Assembly: GCA_020853835.1 (NCBI GenBank) | Contig: JADYYC010000245.1 | Location: forward strand, 1-5,260 | Reading direction: 5' to 3' | DNA: 5,260 bases | DNA from: Anaerolineales bacterium | GTDB lineage: Bacteria > Chloroflexota > Anaerolineae > Anaerolineales > UBA4823 | Shown: piece by piece, positions 1-5,260 of the stretch | How positions within the stretch are numbered: the stretch's first letter is position 1 | Layout of the letters: each line of letters starts with the position of its first letter | The notes under the pieces: generated by a model | What the model was told of the DNA's origin: nothing | What the model saw: the letters and a program-made list of their open reading frames with translations, nothing else | The model's database searches: none | Program-made: the position numbers and the translations under genes

Positions 1-1219
1 GGCTCATACTGGCGAAAAACAAGCCCGAGATGGGGGTCTGGATGGGAGGGATGTTTCGTGAATGGTTCACCAGCGGCACCGGCTGGGCATAGGTGGTGCG
101 GAAAAGCCACGTTTTGCGCACCCAATCGGGCGTGAAGGCCGGATTGATACGGTTCAGGGAGGGCAGGAAGCGCTCCAGCAGCTCTGCCTGAGAGAGGCGG
201 AAGTACTCGTGATCGGGGTCAAGATAATCGCCGATGTAGACGATGTGCTCGCCGGCGAAATGTTCCGCCGAGACGAAGTTGGTGTGCTCGACCAGCGCCA
301 GGTAGGGGAACCCTGCCGATTTGGGGATGTTGTACCAGTAGTAACCCTGCTCGGAGAGTTGGTGTTTGAGGGCCATGACCAACACCACCGCCCCCATGCT
401 TTTGAGTTCGAGCAATCCCTGCAGGTAGTCTGGAGGCAGGCTGGGTGCAAGGCGGGCCAGGAGGGCGGGCGAACTGGTGACCAGGCACTGGTCGACGCGC
501 TGGGCGCCGCCAGCCGTCTCGATCATCAAACCACCCTGCGGTAGAGGATAGATCTGCGATACCGGGGTGGAAAGTCGGATGTCCACGCCCAGCCCCTGGA
601 GATGCGCCGCGAGCAGGTCGGCGAAGGCTTGAAACCCGCCCTGAAACGTGCCCAGGCGGGTGGTGCGAGCCTTGAGGCGCGCCCACATCCAGGCCATGTT
701 GACTTTGGTGGCATAGCGGTCGCCAAATTTCCCGATCAGCAGGGGCTGCCACATCAGTTCGTAGACTCGATCGCCAGCCCAGCGGCGCAGCCACTCATCG
801 ACGGTGAATTGCTCCAGTTTTTGCCAGTTGCCCGTGAGCTTCAAATAAAGACCCACCAGCCCAAAGCGGATTTTATTGATCCCCCAGCCCAGGCCGGGGA
901 AGAGAATGGCTTTGAGGATCGAGTCGAACGGGTAGAAGCGGCCGTTGTAATACATCACCGTGTAGGGCCGTTTAAATATCACCCGCTCGCTCCAGCCGAG
1001 CTCATCGATCAGGCCGAGCATGTGGCGGTCGTTGGCAAACCAGTGGTGATAGAACTCCTCCACCGACCAATCCCAGCCCGGTTCTTTAAAGCCCGCCGCC
1101 AGCCCGCCGGTGTGATCGCTGGCTTCGAACACGGTCACTTCATGCCCGGCTCGCGCCAGGTCATATGCCGCCGCCAAGCCGCCGAACCCCGCCCCGATGA
1201 TGGCAATTTTCTTTTTCAT
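1..1219 (-). CDS. FAD/NAD(P)-dependent oxidoreductase, amine-oxidase/protoporphyrinogen-oxidase-like (partial, C-terminus off left edge)
   Basis: The frame is open for 406 codons from the ATG at 1219 to the left edge. The N-terminus is a classic Rossmann dinucleotide-binding fold: a hydrophobic strand, then GAGFGG at residues 9-14, and an acidic residue (E32 in VFEA) at the end of the second strand to bind the ribose. A second Gly-Gly (GG, 38-39) follows, as in flavin amine oxidases, phytoene-desaturase-like and protoporphyrinogen-oxidase-like enzymes. GTFQGGFQAFADLL (190-203) matches the conserved segment before the second FAD-contacting region, where V220 and nearby residues fit the usual 'V..I' strand. 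The protein ends in SGLFFASMS, which normally lies about 30 residues before the C-terminus, so little is missing. The substrate cannot be read from the sequence; an isoprenoid, lipid-linked sugar or porphyrin-like substrate is possible. The gene follows the flippase-like gene with zero spacing; AGGGG about 9 bases upstream of the ATG is a weak ribosome site inside that gene. Confidence 0.9.
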   Translation of the reverse strand, partial: MKKKIAIIGAGFGGLAAAYDLARAGHEVTVFEASDHTGGLAAGFKEPGWDWSVEEFYHHWFANDRHMLGLIDELGWSERVIFKRPYTVMYYNGRFYPFDSILKAILFPGLGWGINKIRFGLVGLYLKLTGNWQKLEQFTVDEWLRRWAGDRVYELMWQPLLIGKFGDRYATKVNMAWMWARLKARTTRLGTFQGGFQAFADLLAAHLQGLGVDIRLSTPVSQIYPLPQGGLMIETAGGAQRVDQCLVTSSPALLARLAPSLPPDYLQGLLELKSMGAVVLVMALKHQLSEQGYYWYNIPKSAGFPYLALVEHTNFVSAEHFAGEHIVYIGDYLDPDHEYFRLSQAELLERFLPSLNRINPAFTPDWVRKTWLFRTTYAQPVPLVNHSRNIPPIQTPISGLFFASMS

Positions 1220-2236
1220 CTACGCCCCTGTCCGGAGAGATTCCATTTCCTCACTGTAATGGACGCCTTTCTTGAGCATATAGTAACCGCCCAGGGCCGT
1301 GATCGGCAGCCAGAGGGCGGCGTGGAGCGCCAGCGTGTACGCCGCGGCCGTGGCCTTGGGGACCGCATAAGCCTGGAGCACGGCGATCCCTGGGGCATCG
1401 AACGTGCCCACATACCCCGGAGCGGAAGGGATCGTGGTTGCCAGGTTGACGATGCCGTTCATCAGCATCAGGGCAAAAAAACTCACCTCGAACGGGAAGG
1501 CGTGCATGAGAAACCAGTATTTCCCGGTCTCAAGCAGCCAGATCACAACCGAGGTGAGGAAGATCATCAGGGCGCCGCGCGGCGAGCGCAGCGCAGCCAG
1601 GCCGCCCAAAAAACGGTCGGAGAACTCGAGCACGGGGAGGCGCAAGCGCTCCGGCAAGACCCGGTTCACGATCGCGGTCAGGACGATCTGAGCGCGCTGG
1701 GGGTACATGGCGGCGATCAGAAAAACCAGCAGCGCGCCCAGGAAGATGACCGTGCCGCCCAGGGCAAGCGTGCGGATGTCGCCGACAAAACCCGAGCTGG
1801 TGGTCAGGCGGGCAAGCTCCGCCAGGTTGACAAAGACAAAGCCGAGCATGACCACGCCGTCAAAGACGCGCTCGACGATGATCGTCGCGAGCGAGGCGGA
1901 GATAGGGACGTCTTCGTCCTTTTTGAGCACCACCGCCCGCAGCAGTTCGCCCGCCCGGGCGGGCAAGATGTTGTTGCCGAAGTAACCGATGGCAACTGTG
2001 GGGAAAAGCTCATTAGTGGAGATGTTTTTGAGGGGTTTCAGCAGGTAGTGCCAGCGCCAGGCGCGCGCCCACACGGCGATGAAATACACAGTGACCCCCG
2101 GCAGCAGCCACCAGTAGTTCGCGCCTCTAAACGCCTCGCCCAGTTCATCCAGGTGCAGGCCGCGCAATGCGAGATAGAGAAAAAGCAGGCTAATGACCAG
2201 CCCCAGCCAGAATTGCCAGCGCTTCACGCCGCTCAT
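1220..2236 (-). CDS. Lysylphosphatidylglycerol synthase TM-domain / flippase-like integral membrane protein (UPF0104 family)
   Basis: This is a 338-residue polytopic membrane protein, close to the usual size of the family (MprF N-terminal domain, AglD, YbhN relatives). Hydrophobic segments lie near residues 9-25, 42-57, 117-139, 159-176, 222-245, 251-270 and 296-320. Family signatures are visible: RAWRWHYLL (58-66), the GYFGNNILPARAGELLR block (84-100), the ATIIVERVFDG block (117-127), and NLATTIPSAPGYVGTFD (264-280). The soluble lysyl-transferase domain of true MprF is absent, so lipid aminoacylation is not predicted; members of this type are thought to move or help process lipid-linked substrates. 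I chose the ATG at 2236. An in-frame TTG at 2248 would add four residues, but neither start has a clear ribosome site. The TAG stop (1220-1222) touches the ATG of the oxidoreductase, implying one transcript and translational coupling. The exact substrate is unknown. Confidence 0.92.
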   Translation of the reverse strand: MSGVKRWQFWLGLVISLLFLYLALRGLHLDELGEAFRGANYWWLLPGVTVYFIAVWARAWRWHYLLKPLKNISTNELFPTVAIGYFGNNILPARAGELLRAVVLKKDEDVPISASLATIIVERVFDGVVMLGFVFVNLAELARLTTSSGFVGDIRTLALGGTVIFLGALLVFLIAAMYPQRAQIVLTAIVNRVLPERLRLPVLEFSDRFLGGLAALRSPRGALMIFLTSVVIWLLETGKYWFLMHAFPFEVSFFALMLMNGIVNLATTIPSAPGYVGTFDAPGIAVLQAYAVPKATAAAYTLALHAALWLPITALGGYYMLKKGVHYSEEMESLRTGA

Positions 2237-2266
2237 TCTACCACTCAATTGGATATAATTCAGGCT
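2237..2266. promoter_or_regulatory. Compact divergent promoter region between the flippase-like and propeller genes
   Basis: Only 30 bases separate the two start codons, so both promoters must lie here or inside the flanking genes. The plus-strand signal is clear (separate entry). On the minus strand the best -10-like hexamer is TATATC (2257-2252), which would start transcription roughly 9 bases before the ATG at 2236. It overlaps the plus-strand TATAAT, so the two directions would compete for polymerase. The minus-strand assignment is inference from weak sequence. Confidence 0.45.
2254..2259 (+). promoter_or_regulatory. Consensus -10 box (TATAAT) for a probably leaderless mRNA
   Basis: A perfect TATAAT ends 7 bases before the ATG at 2267. 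Transcription normally begins about 7 bases after the -10 box, which puts the start site on or next to the A of the ATG. No Shine-Dalgarno sequence is present between the box and the start codon. No good -35 hexamer is found 16-18 bases upstream (that stretch reads around GCTCAT at 2231-2236) and there is no TG extension, so the promoter would rest mainly on the -10 box or use an activator. Confidence 0.65.
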
Positions 2267-3700
2267 ATGCGGAACCTGCTGCGGATCGGGTTGCTGGCGG
2301 GGGCGTTGGTCCTGCTGGCATCGCTGTCGGTCTACCTGTGGGGGGCGCCGCGCATTCTGGAATTCTCACCCGCGGATGGCTCGCAGGGCCTCCCTGCCGG
2401 GGCACAGGTGAAGATCGCCTTCTCTCAGCCCCTGGACAGCCAGGCGGTCGAAGCGCGCTTGAGTTTCGACCCGCCGATGCCTGGAACGTTCACATGGGAA
2501 GGCAGCCAGATGGTTTTCACCCCAGAGCAGCCCTGGCCGGCGGGCGAAACGATCCGGGTGCGCCTGCAGGCTGGGGCGCCCGCCCGGTCATTTCCCCGGT
2601 TGGGGCTGCGCCAGGAGGGCGAATGGTCCTTTACCATCCGCTGGCCCCAGATCCTGTATCTTTATCCGGCCTCAGGGCCTGCAAACCTGTACCTGTACGA
2701 TCCAGTCAGCGACCGCAGCACGCCGCTGACCGGCTTCAAGCAGGGCGTCCTGGACTTCGCCGTCAGCGCGGACGGGCAGTCGGTCTATCTCAGCGCCCGG
2801 CATGAGGCGGAGGGCAGCGCCATTTACCGGCTCGATTGGGCGGACGTACAGCCGGGCCTCGATGATCCAGGGTTGGGCCCGCCAGACGGGGAAAGCCTGC
2901 CTTTCGTGCTGGACTGCCCCGAGGCGGTCTGCAGCGAACTGGCGCTCGAGCCGTCGGGACGCTACCTGGCTTATGAGCGCAGCGCGCTGCCGGGGAGCGC
3001 GGGGACGCAGGCGCCCCAGGTGTGGGTTTTTCCGCTCCAATCTACGGGAGGCGATCCCCCGTTTCTGGCGCACGAGGCCGATCACCAGACTTTATCGCCC
3101 GCCTGGTCAAGCCAGGGCATGCTCGCGGTCTACGACAGCGACGAATCCGCCTATCTTTTTATCGAACCGCGGGGAGGGGTGAAGGCGCGCTTCCCGAACC
3201 AGACCGGTCAGCAAGGCACGTGGCGGCCTGACGGCGAGGCGTTTCTGGCGCCCGAGATCACCTATCTGGGCGGCAACATCTCCCCAGAGCTTTCCGGCCT
3301 CGAACCGCTGGCGGACAGCCATTTGATGCTCTATCTGCTCGGCAGCGGGGAGACGGAGAACCTGACCCCCGGAGAGGGCGTGGAAGACGCCGCGCCAGCT
3401 TATTCGCCGGACGGAAAATTCCTGGCGTTTGCCCGCAAGTACCTGAGCATTCCAAACTGGACGCCCGGACGCCAGCTCTGGATCGCACAGGCGTTGAGCC
3501 GCGAAGCGCGCCAGGTGACGGATGCGCCGGTTTACAACCACTTCGATTTCGCCTGGAACCCGACCAGCGACAAACTGGCATACGTGCGGTTTGACCAGAG
3601 CGCTTTGAGCAAACCGCTCGAAATCTGGCTGCTCGATTTGACCACCAACCAGTCCACCAGCCTGATCCAAGATGGATATAAGCCGCGATGGATGCCGTGA
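2267..3700 (+). CDS. Membrane-anchored/secreted protein with Ig-like domain and TolB/WD40-like (PD40) beta-propeller
   Basis: The 477-residue product starts with a short basic tip and a hydrophobic segment (residues 8-25) that serves as a signal or membrane anchor; there is no lipobox cysteine. Residues about 29-125 resemble the bacterial Ig-like domain of the SbsA/Big_5 kind: a 'P..G...P.GA.V.I.FSQPLD' pattern, a hydrophobic FTPEQPWPAGETIRVRL strand pair, and a closing WSFTIRW. From about 130 to the end there are six propeller-type motifs, near 166 (SADGQSVYLSA), 227 (PSGRYLAYE), 277 (SPAWSSQGMLAVYD), 319 (RPDGEAFLAPE), 379 (SPDGKFLAFAR) and 430 (NPTSDKLAYVR), as in six-bladed TolB-like folds. 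C217 and C222 could form a disulfide outside the cytoplasm. No catalytic motif is visible, so a binding or scaffold role is likely but unproven. The ATG at 2267 is preferred because the -10 box and hydrophobic N-terminus fit it; the frame stays open upstream only as a shadow of the minus-strand genes. Confidence 0.88.
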   Translation: MRNLLRIGLLAGALVLLASLSVYLWGAPRILEFSPADGSQGLPAGAQVKIAFSQPLDSQAVEARLSFDPPMPGTFTWEGSQMVFTPEQPWPAGETIRVRLQAGAPARSFPRLGLRQEGEWSFTIRWPQILYLYPASGPANLYLYDPVSDRSTPLTGFKQGVLDFAVSADGQSVYLSARHEAEGSAIYRLDWADVQPGLDDPGLGPPDGESLPFVLDCPEAVCSELALEPSGRYLAYERSALPGSAGTQAPQVWVFPLQSTGGDPPFLAHEADHQTLSPAWSSQGMLAVYDSDESAYLFIEPRGGVKARFPNQTGQQGTWRPDGEAFLAPEITYLGGNISPELSGLEPLADSHLMLYLLGSGETENLTPGEGVEDAAPAYSPDGKFLAFARKYLSIPNWTPGRQLWIAQALSREARQVTDAPVYNHFDFAWNPTSDKLAYVRFDQSALSKPLEIWLLDLTTNQSTSLIQDGYKPRWMP

Positions 3701-3735
3701 TCGAAATTTGGGAAGACGCTGGGACTGATATTTAG

Positions 3736-3753
3736 CACCCCTAAAAGGGGGTG
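3736..3753. repeat. Short inverted repeat between the propeller and LysM genes (possible operator or weak terminator)
   Basis: CACCCC (3736-3741) and GGGGTG (3748-3753) are perfect reverse complements around a six-base TAAAAG centre; an alternative pairing is CCCCT/AGGGG with an AAA loop. It lies 35 bases after the propeller stop codon. There is no T-tract after it (AAAATAA follows), so it is a poor intrinsic terminator on the plus strand. It covers the place where a -35 element would sit for the promoter at 3763-3768, which would suit a regulator-binding site. Its function is inference. Confidence 0.4.
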
Positions 3754-3762
3754 AAAATAAGG

Positions 3763-3768
3763 TAGAAT
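3763..3768 (+). promoter_or_regulatory. Putative -10 box (TAGAAT) of the LysM gene
   Basis: TAGAAT differs from the TATAAT consensus at one position and would start transcription near 3775, leaving a leader of about 23 bases before the ATG at 3798. The -35 region (around 3740-3745) is poor and falls inside the inverted repeat. The leader contains only a weak ribosome site (GACGAG, 3785-3790, 7 bases from the ATG). Confidence 0.45.
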
Positions 3769-3797
3769 CAGCCTGAAAGGATTAGACGAGAAAAGAC

Positions 3798-4574
3798 ATG
3801 AGCGAAAAAGAAAGCGCCCAAAATGTGATTGAGAGCTATCGCAAAAGGCAGCAGGCGGCTCGCCGGGCGCCGCTGCTGCTTGGCGTGACGGCTGTGCTGC
3901 TCATCGCAGGTGCGGCTATTCTGATCTTCTGGCTGTTAGGTTCCGGGGCGCCGAAGTTCTCCATCGCTTTGTTTCCATCGGATACCCCGACGCCCACCGA
4001 GACCTCCACGCCGACGGCGACTGCGACAGCCAGCCCAACCGCAACCGAAACGCTTCCGCCAACAGAAACCCTCACCGAAACCCCCGTCCCGACCCAATCT
4101 GGACCGTTTGTCTACCAGGTCAAGGAGGGGGACAGCCTGTGGTCGATCTCTCAGGAATTTAAAATAGACCTGTTAGTGCTGATCGCGGTGAACAACCTGG
4201 ATCCAGCCGCGCCGAACCTCCGAACCGGGGACAAACTGATCATCCCTGCGCCGGATACGCAGCTCCCGAGCGCGACGCCGCTGCCGGAGAACATCGGCCG
4301 CGGGACGCGCATCGAATACCGGGTGCAATTGGGCGATTCGCTGGGGGCGATTGCGAATCGGTTCAACAGCACCGTCGAAGACATCAAGGAAGAGAACAAG
4401 ATCGAAAATGAGAACTCGATCTTTCCCGGGCAGGTGCTGACCATCCGGGTCAACATCGTCACGCCGGTGCCGACCGCGACCGAGGCGCCGACCGTCGTGT
4501 TCCAGATCGACGGCACGCTTGTGCCAACCGCGATCACGCCGGGAGCGCCCGTCGCGCCAAGTCCTACGCCGTAA
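3798..4574 (+). CDS. Single-pass membrane protein with Thr/Pro-rich stalk and two LysM domains
   Basis: The 258-residue product has a charged, cytoplasmic-looking N-terminus (1-24, ending RRA), one hydrophobic helix (about 25-47), a Thr/Pro/Ala-rich stalk (63-99) and two LysM modules. LysM1 spans about 105-149 and begins YQVKEGDSLWSISQEF, with the NNLDP turn and a LRTGDKLIIP ending. LysM2 spans about 173-217 (YRVQLGDSLGAIANRF, with a FPGQVLTIRV ending). A second Thr/Pro-rich tail (221-258) closes the protein. LysM binds N-acetylglucosamine-containing glycans, mainly peptidoglycan, so the protein probably sits in the membrane with the LysM pair outside, gripping the wall or a related polymer. 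No hydrolase domain is attached, so it looks like an anchor or scaffold rather than an autolysin. LysM2 is the more divergent repeat, with the acidic KEENKIENEN replacing the usual short N-rich turn. It has its own promoter and ends at a strong terminator. Confidence 0.93.
   Translation: MSEKESAQNVIESYRKRQQAARRAPLLLGVTAVLLIAGAAILIFWLLGSGAPKFSIALFPSDTPTPTETSTPTATATASPTATETLPPTETLTETPVPTQSGPFVYQVKEGDSLWSISQEFKIDLLVLIAVNNLDPAAPNLRTGDKLIIPAPDTQLPSATPLPENIGRGTRIEYRVQLGDSLGAIANRFNSTVEDIKEENKIENENSIFPGQVLTIRVNIVTPVPTATEAPTVVFQIDGTLVPTAITPGAPVAPSPTP
3984..4094 (+). repeat. Low-complexity Thr/Pro-rich coding repeat (stalk of the LysM protein)
   Basis: Codons 63-99 of the LysM gene encode an irregular run of TP, TA and TE units, built from repeated ACS/CCG-type codons (cgacgcc, gccgacg, cgaaac and variants). 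Such stalks keep an outer domain away from the membrane and are frequent sites of O-glycosylation and of repeat-length change. The repeat is degenerate at the DNA level, not a perfect tandem array. Confidence 0.75.
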
Positions 4575-4586
4575 TATCCAAGATCG

Positions 4587-4639
4587 AAACGCCGCCGAAG
4601 CCACCCCCCGGAGCAGGGGCGGTATGCGGCGGCGTTTTT
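4587..4639 (+). terminator. Strong nested intrinsic terminator after the LysM gene
   Basis: An 11-bp perfect outer stem pairs AAACGCCGCCG (4587-4597) with CGGCGGCGTTT (4627-4637) and runs into a five-T tract (4635-4639). The 29-base loop can fold further: CC-A-CCCC (4601-4607) faces GGGG-C-GG (4616-4622) with one A/C mismatch. It starts 13 bases after the LysM stop codon. Read on the minus strand the stem is followed by only three T residues, so it may also slow transcripts of the convergent CapA-type gene, but less well. Confidence 0.88.
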
Positions 4640-4687
4640 GCATTTAATAAAGAAGGGGCAGGGTATCCGGGTATGTTTTAAGACCCG

Positions 4688-5260
4688 TTATGGCAGGGCG
4701 GCGCTGGAGCGCGCGATGCTTTCGAGTATCTCAACCGCCTCTTCGGGGTCCGCGATGTGCACGCGGCCATCGGCGTCGGTGTGGGTGGGGATCAAGCGGT
4801 AGCCTAAATACTGGCTGCCTTTGAAATCGACCAGCAGGATCACCCCCTGGCGGTGGTCGCGCAGCCCCTGATCGAACACAAAATTCCCCAGCCCGTAGAA
4901 AACAGGCACGCCGTCAACCTCTTTGATGGCCTGCACGACGTGCGTATGGTTGCCCACGATGATATCCGCGCCGTATTCGACCAGCAGGCGGGCCTGCTCC
5001 TGCTGGAGCCAGTTCGGGACCGCGATGTCCTCGGAGCCCCAGTGCGGCATGGCGATCACCACGTCGGCGGACTGGCGCGCCAGCGCGAGCGCGCGCTGCA
5101 TGTTCTCAGGGATCAGGTGGGCGATGCCGGGGCGGTCTTCGGTCGCAAAGACGACCGGGTCCATCTTGCTGTCGCCGAGCGAGACAAAGCCAAAGCGCAC
5201 ACCGTTGAGCGTAAATACAGCCGGCTGGAGGGCCGCCTCGAGGTTCACGCCCGCGCCCAC
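4688..5260 (-). CDS. CapA/PgsA-family protein, metallophosphatase-like fold (partial, N-terminus off right edge)
   Basis: The C-terminal 190 residues are present; the first in-window codon (GTG at 5260) is an internal valine, not a start. Family motifs appear in order: GAGVNLEAALQPAVFTLNGVRFGFVSLGD (2-30 of the fragment), then MPHWGSE (71-77, the HWGxE motif), then YGADIIVGNHTHVVQ (96-110, equivalent to the GaDxvvGxHPHv motif), then FYGLGNFVFDQ (121-131). The histidines and glutamate of these motifs are thought to line the metal site of the calcineurin-like fold. The N-terminal GD and NLE motifs and any membrane anchor lie outside the window. CapA/PgsA proteins take part in capsule or poly-gamma-glutamate synthesis and export, but many family members are unassigned, and no pgsB or pgsC partner is seen here. 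The gene converges on the LysM gene, with 113 bases between their stop codons. Confidence 0.9.
   Translation of the reverse strand: MGAGVNLEAALQPAVFTLNGVRFGFVSLGDSKMDPVVFATEDRPGIAHLIPENMQRALALARQSADVVIAMPHWGSEDIAVPNWLQQEQARLLVEYGADIIVGNHTHVVQAIKEVDGVPVFYGLGNFVFDQGLRDHRQGVILLVDFKGSQYLGYRLIPTHTDADGRVHIADPEEAVEILESIARSSAALP

Noticed and set aside
62..544. Plus-strand open frame of 160 codons
   Set aside because: It is antisense to the FAD oxidoreductase, whose motifs and uninterrupted 406-codon frame are convincing; its composition (H, Q, G, R rich) is that of a shadow frame.
219..794. Minus-strand open frame of 191 codons
   Set aside because: It is the same strand but a different frame from the oxidoreductase; the translation is Pro/Arg/Gly-rich with no motif.
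2246..2248. TTG as start of the flippase-like gene
   Set aside because: It would add only four residues, has no ribosome site, and places the start closer to the putative minus-strand -10 box; the ATG at 2236 fits better, though the choice is not certain.
602..2266. Plus-strand open frame as an N-terminal extension of the propeller protein
   Set aside because: It lies antisense to two genes with clear family motifs, has no recognisable domain, and would bury the hydrophobic N-terminal segment that begins at 2267.
2672..3670. Minus-strand open frames (2672-3085 and 3107-3670) opposite the propeller gene
   Set aside because: They have no domain, no ribosome site and shadow-like composition, and the plus-strand propeller motifs explain the region.
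3984..4094. Thr/Pro-coding repeats as a CRISPR or tandem-repeat array
   Set aside because: Units are short, irregular and in frame with the LysM protein; there are no spacers or conserved repeat length.
4151..4643. Minus-strand open frames opposite the LysM gene
   Set aside because: Both overlap the clear LysM coding sequence, and one runs through the terminator hairpin; no motif is present.
4668..4687. CGGGT/ACCCG inverted repeat just after the CapA-type stop codon
   Set aside because: Only five base pairs with a ten-base loop and no T-tract in the minus-strand direction; too weak to call a terminator.

Overview
The window looks like an ordinary, gene-dense piece of a moderately GC-rich bacterial chromosome. 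The best guess for the source is a Chloroflexota (Anaerolineae-like) bacterium. The reasons are membrane-anchored LysM and beta-propeller proteins with Thr/Pro-rich linkers, weak Shine-Dalgarno signals, and a consensus -10 box placed so close to a start codon that the mRNA is probably leaderless. This taxonomic call is inference; there is no rRNA or marker gene here.

Layout, left to right. Bases 1-1219 (minus) encode an FAD/NAD(P)-dependent oxidoreductase of the amine-oxidase/protoporphyrinogen-oxidase-like type, cut by the left edge near its C-terminus. Directly upstream on the same strand, 1220-2236 encode a multi-pass membrane protein of the lysylphosphatidylglycerol-synthase-TM/flippase-like family (UPF0104). 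Its stop codon abuts the oxidoreductase ATG with no gap, so the two form a coupled operon. A 30-bp divergent intergenic region (2237-2266) with a perfect TATAAT separates this operon from a plus-strand gene, 2267-3700. That gene encodes a membrane-anchored or secreted protein with an Ig-like domain followed by six TolB/WD40-like (PD40) motifs. After a 97-bp gap holding a palindrome and a putative promoter comes a plus-strand gene, 3798-4574, for a single-pass membrane protein with a Thr/Pro-rich stalk and two LysM domains. A strong nested intrinsic terminator (4587-4639) follows. The last gene, 4688-5260 (minus, N-terminus beyond the right edge), is the C-terminal part of a CapA/PgsA-type metallophosphatase-fold protein and converges on the LysM gene.

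Together the genes point to cell-envelope work: lipid or polyprenyl-linked chemistry (oxidoreductase plus flippase-like protein), envelope-exposed scaffold proteins (propeller, LysM), and a capsule/poly-gamma-glutamate-type protein. No mobile element, CRISPR array, tRNA, rRNA or defence system was seen, and I found no convincing new biological system. The most interesting points are the leaderless divergent promoter, the coupled oxidoreductase-flippase pair, the Ig plus propeller architecture, and a long antisense open frame (602-2266) that joins in phase with the propeller gene and could mislead gene prediction.
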